A stretch of 19,627 nucleotides of DNA. Source: Candidatus Nitrosopumilus sp. Its GTDB lineage: Archaea; Thermoproteota; Nitrososphaeria; Nitrososphaerales; Nitrosopumilaceae. Under the pieces are notes generated by a model. The model was not told the origin of the DNA. It worked only from the letters and a program-made list of their open reading frames with translations, and made no database searches. The stretch lies in assembly GCA_018657375.1 (NCBI GenBank), contig JABHXI010000024.1:1-19627 (forward strand), read 5' to 3'. The position numbers and the translations under genes are program-made. Positions 1-7,052 of the stretch are shown here, piece by piece. Position 1 is the stretch's first letter; each line of letters starts with the position of its first letter.

Positions 1-95
1 TGATCAAGATACACCCTATCGGAACCATACACGGTTCTTTTTTGTTTTAACATCAGTTTGATGTGCTCTAATCGATAGGAATCCCCCACTTTCAT
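1..95 (-). CDS. Truncated ORF at left edge, SHOCT-like N-terminus (partial)
   Basis: The minus strand has an ATG at 93-95 followed by 31 codons that stay open to the window edge. The peptide begins MKVGDSYRLEHIKLML and continues with a TVYGSDRVYLD stretch. An arginine/leucine-rich helix followed by a Tyr-x-Ser-Asp-x-x-Tyr-Leu pattern resembles short SHOCT-like oligomerisation motifs seen at the ends of many archaeal proteins; that resemblance is from memory and weak. In-frame TTG codons lie upstream before a TGA, so the start could be earlier. The rest of the gene lies outside the window, so no function can be given. Confidence 0.45.
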   Translation of the reverse strand, partial: MKVGDSYRLEHIKLMLKQKRTVYGSDRVYLD

Positions 96-235
96 TTTGA
101 TTAGGATGTTTACTTGATCTAGCAAAGATTGCAATAGTAATCCTCAACTGTATCGCCTATTTAGGAAATTAGTTGATTTTTGTGCCTGATTTGAAGAAAT
201 TATTCTAATTTTAAAAAGCGATTTTAATTTGTTTT

Positions 236-367
236 CTATTTTGTTTCTTTCAAAAGTTTTCTGTAACCGTCACATTCTTTGCAAAGAGGTTTACCCTTGT
301 ATGCAGGATTCCCGTCCTTGATTTTTAATGTACCAGGGGCAACTTTACAAATACAACAAACTACCAT
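236..367 (-). CDS. Small four-cysteine zinc-ribbon-like protein (43 aa)
   Basis: The minus strand reads ATG at 365-367 to TAG at 236-238, giving 43 residues. Cysteines sit as CxxC at residues 4-7 and CxxC at residues 29-32, with a further Cys at 5, in a Lys-rich background. Two CxxC knuckles 21 residues apart are the classic layout of a small zinc ribbon or rubredoxin-like fold, so zinc binding is a reasonable inference. It lies 41 nt downstream of the leuB-type gene on the same strand and could be read from the same transcript. Small CxxC...CxxC proteins are common in archaea and are usually of unknown role (nucleic-acid or protein contacts). The ORF is too short for default gene-length cutoffs. 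The function is not recognised. Confidence 0.7.
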   Translation of the reverse strand: MVVCCICKVAPGTLKIKDGNPAYKGKPLCKECDGYRKLLKETK

Positions 368-408
368 GTAAAATTAGTAAAATATGCAACTAATAAAAAT
401 TGGCAATG

Positions 409-1425
409 CTAGAGGTTATCAGTAATTTTTTTTGTAAATTCAGAAGTGGTACTATCACCTCCAATATCTTTGGTTTTAATTCCAGATTTTACTAAATCAA
501 ATATAGTAGATTCTAATTTTACAGCTACTTCAAAACATTTTGGATCATTATGCTTTGTACCAAGCCATTCAAGCATCATTTTGATTGAAAGCAAAAAGGA
601 TGAGGGGTTTGCAATATTTTGTCCAGCAATGTCAAATGCAGCGCCATGAACAGGTTCAAACAATGCAAAATCATCACCAAGATTTGCAGCAGGTGCCATT
701 CCCAATCCGCCAACAACTTGAGAAGATTCGTCAGATAAAATATCGCCAAAAAGATTTGTTGTAACTATTACATCAAATTGTTCAGGTTGACGAATTAAAT
801 TCATCGCACATGCATCCACATACATCTGTTCAAAAGTAATATCAGGATAGTCTTTGGAAACTTCAGTACATGCTTTAACAAATAAACCATCAGTTATTCG
901 CATCACATTGGATTTGTGAACACATGTTACTTTTTTCATAGAATTACGTTGTTTTGCAGTTTCAAAAGCATATTTTGCAATTCTTTTAGATGCATCCTCA
1001 GAAATAACCCTCAAAGCTACTGCAGAGTTACCGAGACTGAATTCCTTACCAATGTAAAGATCTTCGGTGTTTTCACGCACAATTACCATATCAATATCAT
1101 CACGCAATGCAGGCATGTGCGGGTATGATTTTGCGGGTCTTATGTTAGCATAAAGGTCAAGAATTCGTCTCAAAACCACAATAACATCAGCAGCACTTTC
1201 GCCAACAGGTGCCTTCAAGCAAACATCAGAATTTTTGATGGTGTCAACGACGTTTTGAGGAAGAGCATTGCCAGTTTCCTCTAATGCCTTATCACCTGCA
1301 GATAATTTTGTAATTTCAAATTTTAAATCAAATTTAGCATCAATTGCATTCAATACGGAAACAGCAGATTCAGACAGTTCAGGTCCAATTCCATCGCCAG
1401 TAATTAATGAAATTTTATAAGCCAT
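409..1425 (-). CDS. leuB: 3-isopropylmalate dehydrogenase-type beta-decarboxylating dehydrogenase
   Basis: This 338-residue member of the isocitrate/isopropylmalate dehydrogenase family oxidatively decarboxylates a 2-hydroxy-3-carboxy acid with NAD+, most likely 3-isopropylmalate in leucine synthesis. Visible motifs are GDGIGPE at 10-16, substrate arginines in LRRILDLYANIRP (R86, R96), RENTEDLY at 117-124 with the family Tyr124, the catalytic Lys171 in HKSN, metal-binding Asp204, Asp228 and Asp232, and the NAD loop EPVHGAAFDIAG with Asp265, which favours NAD+. The start is ATG, 19 nt after the leuA-type stop, so it is probably the last gene of the ilvB-ilvN-leuA-leuB unit. The RENTEDLY segment is also typical of isocitrate and homoisocitrate dehydrogenases. 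Substrate assignment therefore rests on the neighbours more than on the protein itself. Confidence 0.82.
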   Translation of the reverse strand: MAYKISLITGDGIGPELSESAVSVLNAIDAKFDLKFEITKLSAGDKALEETGNALPQNVVDTIKNSDVCLKAPVGESAADVIVVLRRILDLYANIRPAKSYPHMPALRDDIDMVIVRENTEDLYIGKEFSLGNSAVALRVISEDASKRIAKYAFETAKQRNSMKKVTCVHKSNVMRITDGLFVKACTEVSKDYPDITFEQMYVDACAMNLIRQPEQFDVIVTTNLFGDILSDESSQVVGGLGMAPAANLGDDFALFEPVHGAAFDIAGQNIANPSSFLLSIKMMLEWLGTKHNDPKCFEVAVKLESTIFDLVKSGIKTKDIGGDSTTSEFTKKITDNL

Positions 1426-1444
1426 ATAATATCAACAACAAAAT

Positions 1445-2959
1445 TTACTTTATTTGTTTTTCTTTAAGCATTTGTTTAAGCATAATTCTATTGATACCAT
1501 CAATAACAGATTGTACACTGGTAGTAACAATATCCTCACCAATTGATTTTGCAGAAACGCTATTTCCATGAGTATCTTCAACAGTAATCGTAACTTCACA
1601 TAATGCATTAGCACCACCAGAAATAGATGCCAATCCATAATCAGTTATTTTTAATTCTGAAACCTTACCGGTAATTTTTTGAATTGCATTTAATGCAGCA
1701 TCCACAGGACCTACACCATAATCAGTTCCAATAAAATCATCACCATCAATATTTAATTTTACAAACGCATAAGGCATTATTCCAATCCCAGTAGATACTG
1801 AAAATCCAGATAACTGTACAATTTTTTTAATTCCATCCTCACCCAAGACGTCACTTGCAATAGAAAGCAATTCAACATCGGTGATTTGCTTTCCCTTATC
1901 ACCTAAGACTTTAATTTTTTCAAGAATTTGTTTTGATTGATCCTCATTTGTTTTAACTCCAAATTCTTCAAGCATTGCATTCATCCCATGAATTCCAGCA
2001 TGTTTTCCAATACGAAGTTGTCTTGTCCTACCAACTAATTCAGGACTGATGGGCTCATAAGTAAGAGGGTTGTTTAAAACGCCATGAGTATGAATTCCAG
2101 ACTCATGTCCAAACGCATTGTCACCGACAATAGCCTTGTTTGGTTGAACTTTAATTCCCACAATTTTTGAAATATATCTTGAAGTAGAATAAATTAATTC
2201 AGATTTAATATTAGTTTCATATTTTTGATCCTGAGGCAAACATTGTAACGCCATAGAAAGTTCTTCCAACGAAGCATTTCCAGCACGTTCGCCAATACCG
2301 TTAATCGTAACATGTGCACATGCTGCACCAACATGAATTCCAGATAATGCATTTGCGACAGCCAATCCAAAATCATTGTGACAATGAACACTCACAGGAA
2401 GTTTTGTTGCGATAATTGTGTCCCTAGTAATTTCTGCAATATATTCAGGGGTAGCATACCCAACAGTGTCAGGAATATCTACTCTGTCAGCTCCAGCTTT
2501 TGCAACTTCGCCAAATACTTTTTTCAAAAATTCCCTATCGGTTCTAGTAGCATCTTCAGCTGAGAATTCAACTTGTAATCCACGAGATTTCCCATATTCA
2601 ACTGCCTCAATTGCTTTTTCAAGTGCTTGATTTCTAGTCATTTGAAGTTTATACTGTAAGTGAATATCTGAAGTTGCAATGAATGTATGAACAGAATTTA
2701 ATCCAGCATCAACTGCAGCATCAATATCACCTTTGATGGTTCTAGTTAATCCTACAATCTCACAAGATAATCCCTCGTCAGTAATCATCTTAACTGCTTT
2801 TGCTTCACCGTCAGAAATTACTGGAAAACCAGCTTCTATAGCATCTACTCCAAGTTCATCAAGTTTTTTAGCAATGGATAGTTTTTGATCCGGCGATAAA
2901 GATACACCGATAGTTTGTTCGCCGTCTCTTAATGTCGTATCAAATACTCTAACTTTCAA
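1445..2959 (-). CDS. leuA: 2-isopropylmalate synthase family enzyme (LeuA/CimA type)
   Basis: This 504-residue acyl-CoA:2-oxoacid Claisen condensing enzyme most likely joins acetyl-CoA and 2-oxoisovalerate in the first committed step of leucine synthesis. The N-terminal TIM barrel shows FDTTLRDGEQ (catalytic Arg11, metal Asp12), the metal-binding HCHND at 192-196 and GIGERAGNASLEE around 221-233. A linker carries HESGIHTHGV around 285-293. The C-terminal LeuA dimerisation/regulatory domain spans roughly 370-500 and includes GVGPVDAALNAI. Its presence argues for feedback control by the end product. The start is TTG, overlapping the ilvN stop as TTGA, with an AGGAG-type ribosome site just upstream inside ilvN. 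Citramalate synthase and homocitrate synthase share these motifs, so CimA remains a real alternative for an enzyme embedded in an ilv operon. Confidence 0.82.
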   Translation of the reverse strand: MKVRVFDTTLRDGEQTIGVSLSPDQKLSIAKKLDELGVDAIEAGFPVISDGEAKAVKMITDEGLSCEIVGLTRTIKGDIDAAVDAGLNSVHTFIATSDIHLQYKLQMTRNQALEKAIEAVEYGKSRGLQVEFSAEDATRTDREFLKKVFGEVAKAGADRVDIPDTVGYATPEYIAEITRDTIIATKLPVSVHCHNDFGLAVANALSGIHVGAACAHVTINGIGERAGNASLEELSMALQCLPQDQKYETNIKSELIYSTSRYISKIVGIKVQPNKAIVGDNAFGHESGIHTHGVLNNPLTYEPISPELVGRTRQLRIGKHAGIHGMNAMLEEFGVKTNEDQSKQILEKIKVLGDKGKQITDVELLSIASDVLGEDGIKKIVQLSGFSVSTGIGIMPYAFVKLNIDGDDFIGTDYGVGPVDAALNAIQKITGKVSELKITDYGLASISGGANALCEVTITVEDTHGNSVSAKSIGEDIVTTSVQSVIDGINRIMLKQMLKEKQIK

Positions 2960-3441
2960 GCTCCACTCCTTTGTAAAGCAGCAACACCAGTTCTTGCGAC
3001 ATCGATAATTCCAAAGGGTTTTACTAATTCTTCAAATGCCTTGATTTGAGCAGGAGTTGCAGTTAATTCAACCATTAGCGAATCCTTTTTCACATCATGG
3101 ACTTTTCCACCATACGCATTAACCAATTTATTAACTTCCATACTATCACTAGCACTACTTAGTTTTATGTTAAAAATACAGAGTTCACGAAATAGTGTTT
3201 TATGTTCATCTAATTGCTTAACCTCAACAGTGTCTATCATTTTATCAAGTTGTTTTACAATTTGTATAATTTGTTTGTCATCGCCATACGTAGTAATGGT
3301 CATTCTGGAATAATTTTCATCATCAGTAACTCCAACAGAAATACTATCAATATTGAAATTTCTGGATCTAAAAAGATGAGTCACTTTAAACAAAATTCCT
3401 GGTTTGTTTTCAACTAAGATAGAAAGAATTGCCCACATCAT
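2956..3441 (-). CDS. ilvN: Acetolactate synthase small (regulatory) subunit
   Basis: This roughly 161-residue ACT-domain protein binds the large subunit IlvB, stimulates it and confers feedback inhibition by branched-chain amino acids. The N-terminal ACT domain shows the family pattern (ILVENKPGIL, FNIDSISVG, YSRMTITTYGD). The second half matches the IlvN C-terminal domain, with a FRELCIFNIK stretch and a GGKVHDV turn. Two ATG codons lie at 3439-3441 and 3436-3438. I prefer ATG over the TTG at 3442-3444 because a GTGAT motif, which can pair with the archaeal 16S 3' end, occupies the bases immediately before. The gene begins 6 nt after the ilvB stop and its own stop overlaps the leuA-type TTG, which indicates tight translational coupling. 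Confidence 0.92.
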   Translation of the reverse strand: MMWAILSILVENKPGILFKVTHLFRSRNFNIDSISVGVTDDENYSRMTITTYGDDKQIIQIVKQLDKMIDTVEVKQLDEHKTLFRELCIFNIKLSSASDSMEVNKLVNAYGGKVHDVKKDSLMVELTATPAQIKAFEELVKPFGIIDVARTGVAALQRSGA

Positions 3442-3447
3442 CAATCA

Positions 3448-5136
3448 CTAAGAAGGTAAAATCATATCCGAAAGGGAAGTTCCAGGCGCTACAAATGGCA
3501 ATACGTCTTCTTCAGGATCAATCGGAATGTCAATAACAGTTGCAACGTCACTACTTAATGCAGATTTTATTGCTTTGTCAAGTTCATCCATAGATTGTGC
3601 CCTAATTCCTTGAGCCCCATAAGATTCAGCTAATTTAACATAATCAGGACATCCGCCTTGATCAACTCCAACCATTCTTCGATCATAAAATGTTCTTTGC
3701 CACTGAGCAACCATGCCCAATGTGGAATTATTTAAAACAAATACGATTACAGGTATGTCTTCCAATACAGCAGTTGCAAGAGAGTTCTCAGTCATACTAA
3801 AACTTCCATCTCCTGCTATATCAACAACAGGTACATCAGGTCTTGCAACTTTTGCACCAATAGATGCAGGGAATCCCCAACCCATAGTACCAAGACCAGT
3901 GGAACTAAAAAAAGTTCCAGGTTGAATTACATCATAAAATAATGAAGCCCACATTTGATGTTGGCCTACCTCAGTAGTAACAACAGATTCCTTTGGCAGC
4001 AATTCTCTTAGTTTTCTTAAGATTTTTGCAGCTCCCATCTCACCTGGGTGAATTTTCAAATTCTCTTTCCAGTATTCTTTAGTTTCTCTAACGTGTTTAA
4101 TCCAAACAGAGTCTTCAGATTTTTTAAGTGATTTTTGTAAAAGTAATTTTACCATAATTCTAAGTGATGCACGAACATCTCCAACCACAGATATGTTCGT
4201 AGTTTGATTTTTACCAATTTCAGCAGGATCAACATCCATGTGAATAATTTTTAATCGTTTTTCAAATGCCTCAAAAGTTCCAACAGAACGATCAGAAAAT
4301 CTAGTTCCAATAGCTAAAACACAATCAGCTTCTGCCATCATTTTATTTGCTTCAGCATGACCATGCATTCCAATCGGACCCAAAGATAAAGGATGATTTT
4401 CTGGAAATGCACCTTTTCCTTTGAAGGTTGTAACTACAGGAATCATTAAAGTTTCAGCAACAGATTGTAATTCAGCAAATGCAGAAGATATGATAGTTCC
4501 ACCACCAGCTAAAATAATTGGTCTCTCAGAATTAACTAGCATATCAACTGCTTTTTGAACAGAAGCAACATCAGGATCGTTCCAAGGATGGTAACCTTGT
4601 ATTGTAAATTCATCAGGAAAATCCATAGGTGCTTCATTTTGTTGAACATCTTTTGGGATGTCAAGAAGTACAGGTCCAGGACGTCCGGTCTCTGCAATGT
4701 AAAATCCTTTTCTTACAGATTCAGGAACTTCTCCAGGTAATCTTGGTTGAAATGAATATTTGACAACAGGGTTTGCCATACCGATAATGTCACTTTCTTG
4801 AAATGCATCTTTTCCAATCATTGCAACAGGCACTTGACCAGTTACAGCAACCATGGGAGCTGAATCAGCTTGTGCAGTTGCAAGTCCAGTTAAAATATTG
4901 GTAGCACCAGGACCAGAAGTTGCAAAACAAACTCCGGGTTTTCTGCTAACACGACCAAATCCATCAGCCATATGTGCTGCAGATTGTTCATGTCTTACCA
5001 AAATATGTCTAATATCACATCTTGCAAATTCATCATACATTGGAAGATTTGCACCTCCAGGTAAACCAAATACTTCTTTAACGCCTTCTTTTTCCATAGC
5101 TGTCATCAAGGCTTTTGCACCAGTCATAGTTTCCAT
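3448..5136 (-). CDS. ilvB: Acetolactate synthase large (catalytic) subunit
   Basis: This 562-residue thiamine diphosphate enzyme condenses two pyruvates, or pyruvate with 2-oxobutyrate, to form the first intermediates of valine/leucine and isoleucine. The N-terminal pyrimidine-binding domain has GLPGGANLP and the catalytic Glu50 in RHEQSAAHMADG. A central Rossmann-like domain follows. The C-terminal ThDP/Mg2+ domain carries GDGSF starting at 442 and the paired Asn at 469-470. Length is normal for the family. ATG at 5134-5136 starts the protein as METMTGAKAL; a TATA-like box about 30 nt upstream fits a short-leader or leaderless archaeal transcript. It is the first gene of the ilvB-ilvN-leuA-leuB operon. 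Genes for ketol-acid reductoisomerase (ilvC), dihydroxyacid dehydratase (ilvD) and isopropylmalate isomerase (leuCD) are not in the window. Confidence 0.95.
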   Translation of the reverse strand: METMTGAKALMTAMEKEGVKEVFGLPGGANLPMYDEFARCDIRHILVRHEQSAAHMADGFGRVSRKPGVCFATSGPGATNILTGLATAQADSAPMVAVTGQVPVAMIGKDAFQESDIIGMANPVVKYSFQPRLPGEVPESVRKGFYIAETGRPGPVLLDIPKDVQQNEAPMDFPDEFTIQGYHPWNDPDVASVQKAVDMLVNSERPIILAGGGTIISSAFAELQSVAETLMIPVVTTFKGKGAFPENHPLSLGPIGMHGHAEANKMMAEADCVLAIGTRFSDRSVGTFEAFEKRLKIIHMDVDPAEIGKNQTTNISVVGDVRASLRIMVKLLLQKSLKKSEDSVWIKHVRETKEYWKENLKIHPGEMGAAKILRKLRELLPKESVVTTEVGQHQMWASLFYDVIQPGTFFSSTGLGTMGWGFPASIGAKVARPDVPVVDIAGDGSFSMTENSLATAVLEDIPVIVFVLNNSTLGMVAQWQRTFYDRRMVGVDQGGCPDYVKLAESYGAQGIRAQSMDELDKAIKSALSSDVATVIDIPIDPEEDVLPFVAPGTSLSDMILPS

Positions 5137-5162
5137 ATTATTAATTTAATTTTTCACCATAA

Positions 5163-5170
5163 TTTAAAAT
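5163..5170 (-). promoter_or_regulatory. TATA-like box of the ilvB operon
   Basis: On the minus strand the sequence reads ATTTTAAA, centred about 30 nt before the ilvB ATG. That spacing is expected when an archaeal transcript starts at or very near the start codon. A 6-bp inverted repeat lies just upstream (see the separate entry). Assignment is by sequence and position only. Confidence 0.5.
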
Positions 5171-5174
5171 GTAT

Positions 5175-5204
5175 CAAGGTGTGAATTTTGACTGCTTAAC
5201 CTTG
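5175..5204. promoter_or_regulatory. Inverted repeat upstream of ilvB promoter, possible operator
   Basis: Arms CAAGGT at 5175-5180 and ACCTTG at 5199-5204 form a perfect 6-bp dyad with an 18-bp spacer. The dyad sits immediately upstream of the ilvB TATA-like box. The arm centres are 24 bp apart, slightly more than two helical turns, so binding by a dimeric regulator such as an Lrp-family protein is possible but not shown. A dyad of this size can also arise by chance in 190 nt of non-coding DNA. Confidence 0.25.
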
Positions 5205-5330
5205 TAATTCTTGACTACAACATGACGTGACTAGAAAAGATGGAAAATGTATGAAATTAGATAAACAAATAGACAAACAATCACAATTCAATTGTAACAG
5301 GCAAAAGGAAAACTATTTTGACAGCAATAA

Positions 5331-5573
5331 TTAATCATTATGATGTCGAGTGTATTCCTTATCAACAGGGAATAACAGTTCTTTATCATCAAGTTCAGCA
5401 TTCATGTATCTATCTATTCTTTGATGTATGTCATCTCTAATCTCTTCCAAGTCTTCTTTTGAATAATTCAAGTCAATCATATCTCTAGTGAGAATTTTAA
5501 TTGCCTTGTATAATTCTCGATGTTGGCGGTCAACTCGATCTCTAATTTCTTTAATTTGTTCTTCAGATACCAT
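5331..5573 (-). CDS. Hypothetical charged helical protein (80 aa)
   Basis: This 80-residue protein is not recognised. It is rich in Asp, Glu, Arg and Lys with regularly spaced Ile and Leu (for example EEQIKEIRDRVDRQ), which predicts one or two amphipathic helices and possible coiled-coil self-association. There is no signal peptide, no membrane segment and no cysteine. The ATG at 5571-5573 is a clear start. The gene stands alone: 194 nt separate it from ilvB downstream on the same strand, and it diverges from the SnoaL-like gene across a 96-nt gap that must hold both promoters. The charged pattern and intact frame suggest a real gene. Confidence 0.7.
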   Translation of the reverse strand: MVSEEQIKEIRDRVDRQHRELYKAIKILTRDMIDLNYSKEDLEEIRDDIHQRIDRYMNAELDDKELLFPVDKEYTRHHND

Positions 5574-5657
5574 TTTTCTAATCTAATCTAATTTCATCAG
5601 AATACTTATGTTTCCTTTCAATACCGAAGACTTAAACAGATAATTTTTAAATTTTAA

Positions 5658-5662
5658 GTGAT
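5658..5662 (+). promoter_or_regulatory. Ribosome binding site deciding the SnoaL-like gene start
   Basis: GTGAT is complementary to the ATCAC of the archaeal 16S rRNA 3' end. It sits seven nt before the ATG at 5670. The GTG in this motif is also an in-frame potential start, but its role as ribosome site makes the ATG the better choice. Confidence 0.5.
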
Positions 5663-5669
5663 TATTTTG

Positions 5670-6071
5670 ATGGATAATGAAGAAATTATTAAAGTAATTG
5701 AAACGTTATTTGAGTCTGGAATCACAAAAGATCTAAGCAAACTAAGAGAAATCCATCTAGATGATCCTAAATTTTCAAGTTTTAGCGACTTGCCACCATA
5801 TGATCTTAAAGATTATCAAACCACAATCGAGTTAGAAGAACTAAGATTCATCAGCATATCAGATTATAATTATGAAATAAAAAATCCAAAAATTAGCGTA
5901 TTTGATAATTTTGCAATTGTGGCATTAGAATTAATACAAAAAGGAATGCTAGTAGACAATAAAGCATTCACCGGAGAACACATGGTAATTAACGGACGTG
6001 CAACTTTTGTATTAGTAAAAGAATCGACATGGAAAATTGTGCATATTCATTTATCAAAAATTGATAAATAA
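5670..6071 (+). CDS. SnoaL/NTF2-like fold protein
   Basis: This 133-residue protein has the outline of the SnoaL-like/NTF2 superfamily: an N-terminal helix (NEEIIKVIETLFESG), a helical segment ending in a short acidic loop, then beta strands that finish with a RATFVLVKESTWKIVHIHLS pattern. The final W-K-I-V-H-x-H strand is a hallmark of SnoaL-like and DUF4440-type domains. These domains form curved-sheet pockets, with roles from small-molecule isomerisation to ligand sensing; no catalytic residue can be assigned here. The ATG at 5670 is preferred over the GTG at 5658 because GTGAT at 5658-5662 is itself a good Shine-Dalgarno match seven nt before the ATG. It is convergent with the aldolase gene, with a 10-nt gap. 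Confidence 0.72.
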   Translation: MDNEEIIKVIETLFESGITKDLSKLREIHLDDPKFSSFSDLPPYDLKDYQTTIELEELRFISISDYNYEIKNPKISVFDNFAIVALELIQKGMLVDNKAFTGEHMVINGRATFVLVKESTWKIVHIHLSKIDK

Positions 6072-6081
6072 TTTTAAATTA

Positions 6082-7008
6082 TTATTTTGATTGGTTAGAA
6101 TTAGAGGATTTGTTTTGATTAGGGTTGTTTTGTTTTTTTGATTTGTTTTGTTTTTTTGATTTGTTTTGTTTTTTTGATTTGTTTTGATTAGGGTTGTTTT
6201 GTTTTTTTGATTTGTTTTGATTATCTTGTGCTGCTAATTTTTTGTAAAGACTGTAAGCCTGTTCAACATTAGAATTACCATGAATAATTGATCTTGCTGC
6301 TTGAATCATTGCAACAGGGTGTTCAGATTGCCAAATATTTCTACCCATGTCAAGGCCAACAGCACCAGCCTTAATTGAATTGTAAGTTAATTGTAACGCA
6401 TCACGTTCAGGTATTTTCTTTCCACCTGCAACAATAATTGGAACAGGGCATGATTGAACAACTTTTTCAAAATTATCACAATAGTATGTTTTGACAATAT
6501 GTGCACCTTGTTCTGCGGCAACTCTACATGCTAATGAAAGGTATCTTGCATCCTTTCCTAGTTCTTTGCCGACTGCAGTAACAGCTAACACAGGCATCCC
6601 ATATTTTTCTGCCTCGTTAACTAATTTTCCCAGATTTACAATAGTTTGATATTCATATTTTGAGCCAACAAAAATAGACATTGCAACTGCGCTTGCATTT
6701 AGACGAATTGCTTCTTCAAGAGAAACTGTGATATCTTCTTGCGATAAATCATCGCCAATAATACTTGAACCGCCAGACACTCTCAACACCATTGGAGTGT
6801 CAGAAGTTGGGGATACAGACGTTCTTTGAACCCCTCGTGTAACCATCAAGGAATCACAATACTTTAGAATCGGTGCAATAACTTTTTTAGGATTTTCTAA
6901 TTTTTCAGTCGGACCAAGAAAATAACCATGATCCACTGCCAACATCAGTGCTCTATTATTATGAGGTTTGATAATTCTAGATAGTCTATTTTTTAATCCC
7001 CAATCCAT
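6082..7008 (-). CDS. LsrF-like class I aldolase/thiolase with Lys/Asn/Gln repeat tail
   Basis: Residues 1 to about 262 match the DeoC/LacD/FbaB-type TIM barrel and most closely the LsrF branch: DWGLKNRLSRI at the start, AVDHGYFLGPT at 24-34, TRGV at 57-60, Schiff-base Lys173 in HIVKTYY, AGGKKIPERDAL, and DMGRNIWQSEHPVAM. LsrF in enterobacteria is a thiolase acting on phosphorylated AI-2 breakdown products. The archaeal relative ADH synthase makes an aromatic amino acid precursor. No lsr transport or kinase genes are present here, so the substrate is unknown. The normal domain ends near 262; residues 263-308 are a low-complexity tail built on QNKSKK repeats and absent from the LsrF I know. The gene follows an MDR dehydrogenase on the same strand after a 44-nt gap, so the two may act in sequence. 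Confidence 0.85.
   Translation of the reverse strand: MDWGLKNRLSRIIKPHNNRALMLAVDHGYFLGPTEKLENPKKVIAPILKYCDSLMVTRGVQRTSVSPTSDTPMVLRVSGGSSIIGDDLSQEDITVSLEEAIRLNASAVAMSIFVGSKYEYQTIVNLGKLVNEAEKYGMPVLAVTAVGKELGKDARYLSLACRVAAEQGAHIVKTYYCDNFEKVVQSCPVPIIVAGGKKIPERDALQLTYNSIKAGAVGLDMGRNIWQSEHPVAMIQAARSIIHGNSNVEQAYSLYKKLAAQDNQNKSKKQNNPNQNKSKKQNKSKKQNKSKKQNNPNQNKSSNSNQSK
6085..6222 (-). repeat. In-frame 18-bp tandem repeats encoding a Lys/Asn/Gln tail
   Basis: The last 46 codons of the LsrF-like gene contain consecutive 18-bp units that encode KSKKQN on the minus strand, flanked on both sides by matching NNPNQN blocks. Each full unit carries an A7 tract on the coding strand, and four such tracts are present. 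The peptide is strongly basic, lacks hydrophobic residues and should be disordered. Both the repeat number and the A7 tracts are likely to be length-unstable. Confidence 0.9.
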
Positions 7009-7030
7009 ATTTCTACGATTTTGAACTAAA

Positions 7031-7045
7031 AAAAACCCGTCTTAA
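7031..7045 (-). terminator. Possible U-tract terminator between MDR gene and aldolase gene
   Basis: On the minus strand an ACGGG followed by eight T residues lies in the 44-nt gap downstream of the MDR stop. Oligo-U tracts alone can terminate archaeal RNA polymerase. It could also be incidental in AT-rich DNA, and read-through would link the two genes. Confidence 0.3.
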
Positions 7046-7052
7046 GCCTTTC

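Noticed and set aside
20..47. Hairpin GAACCatacacGGTTC followed by T6, terminator-like on the plus strand
   Set aside because: The stem is only five pairs and lies inside a plausible minus-strand ORF; no plus-strand gene ending before it can be shown within the window.
3442..3444. TTG as the start of ilvN
   Set aside because: Two ATG codons follow immediately and the bases before them form a GTGAT ribosome site, so ATG initiation is more likely.
4853..5149. 98-codon plus-strand frame opposite ilvB
   Set aside because: It lies wholly antisense to a strongly conserved ilvB region and its composition is that of a mirrored codon frame.
6085..6222. Repeats considered as a CRISPR array or transposon end
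   Set aside because: The units are 18 bp, directly adjacent without spacers, and keep the reading frame of the aldolase tail.
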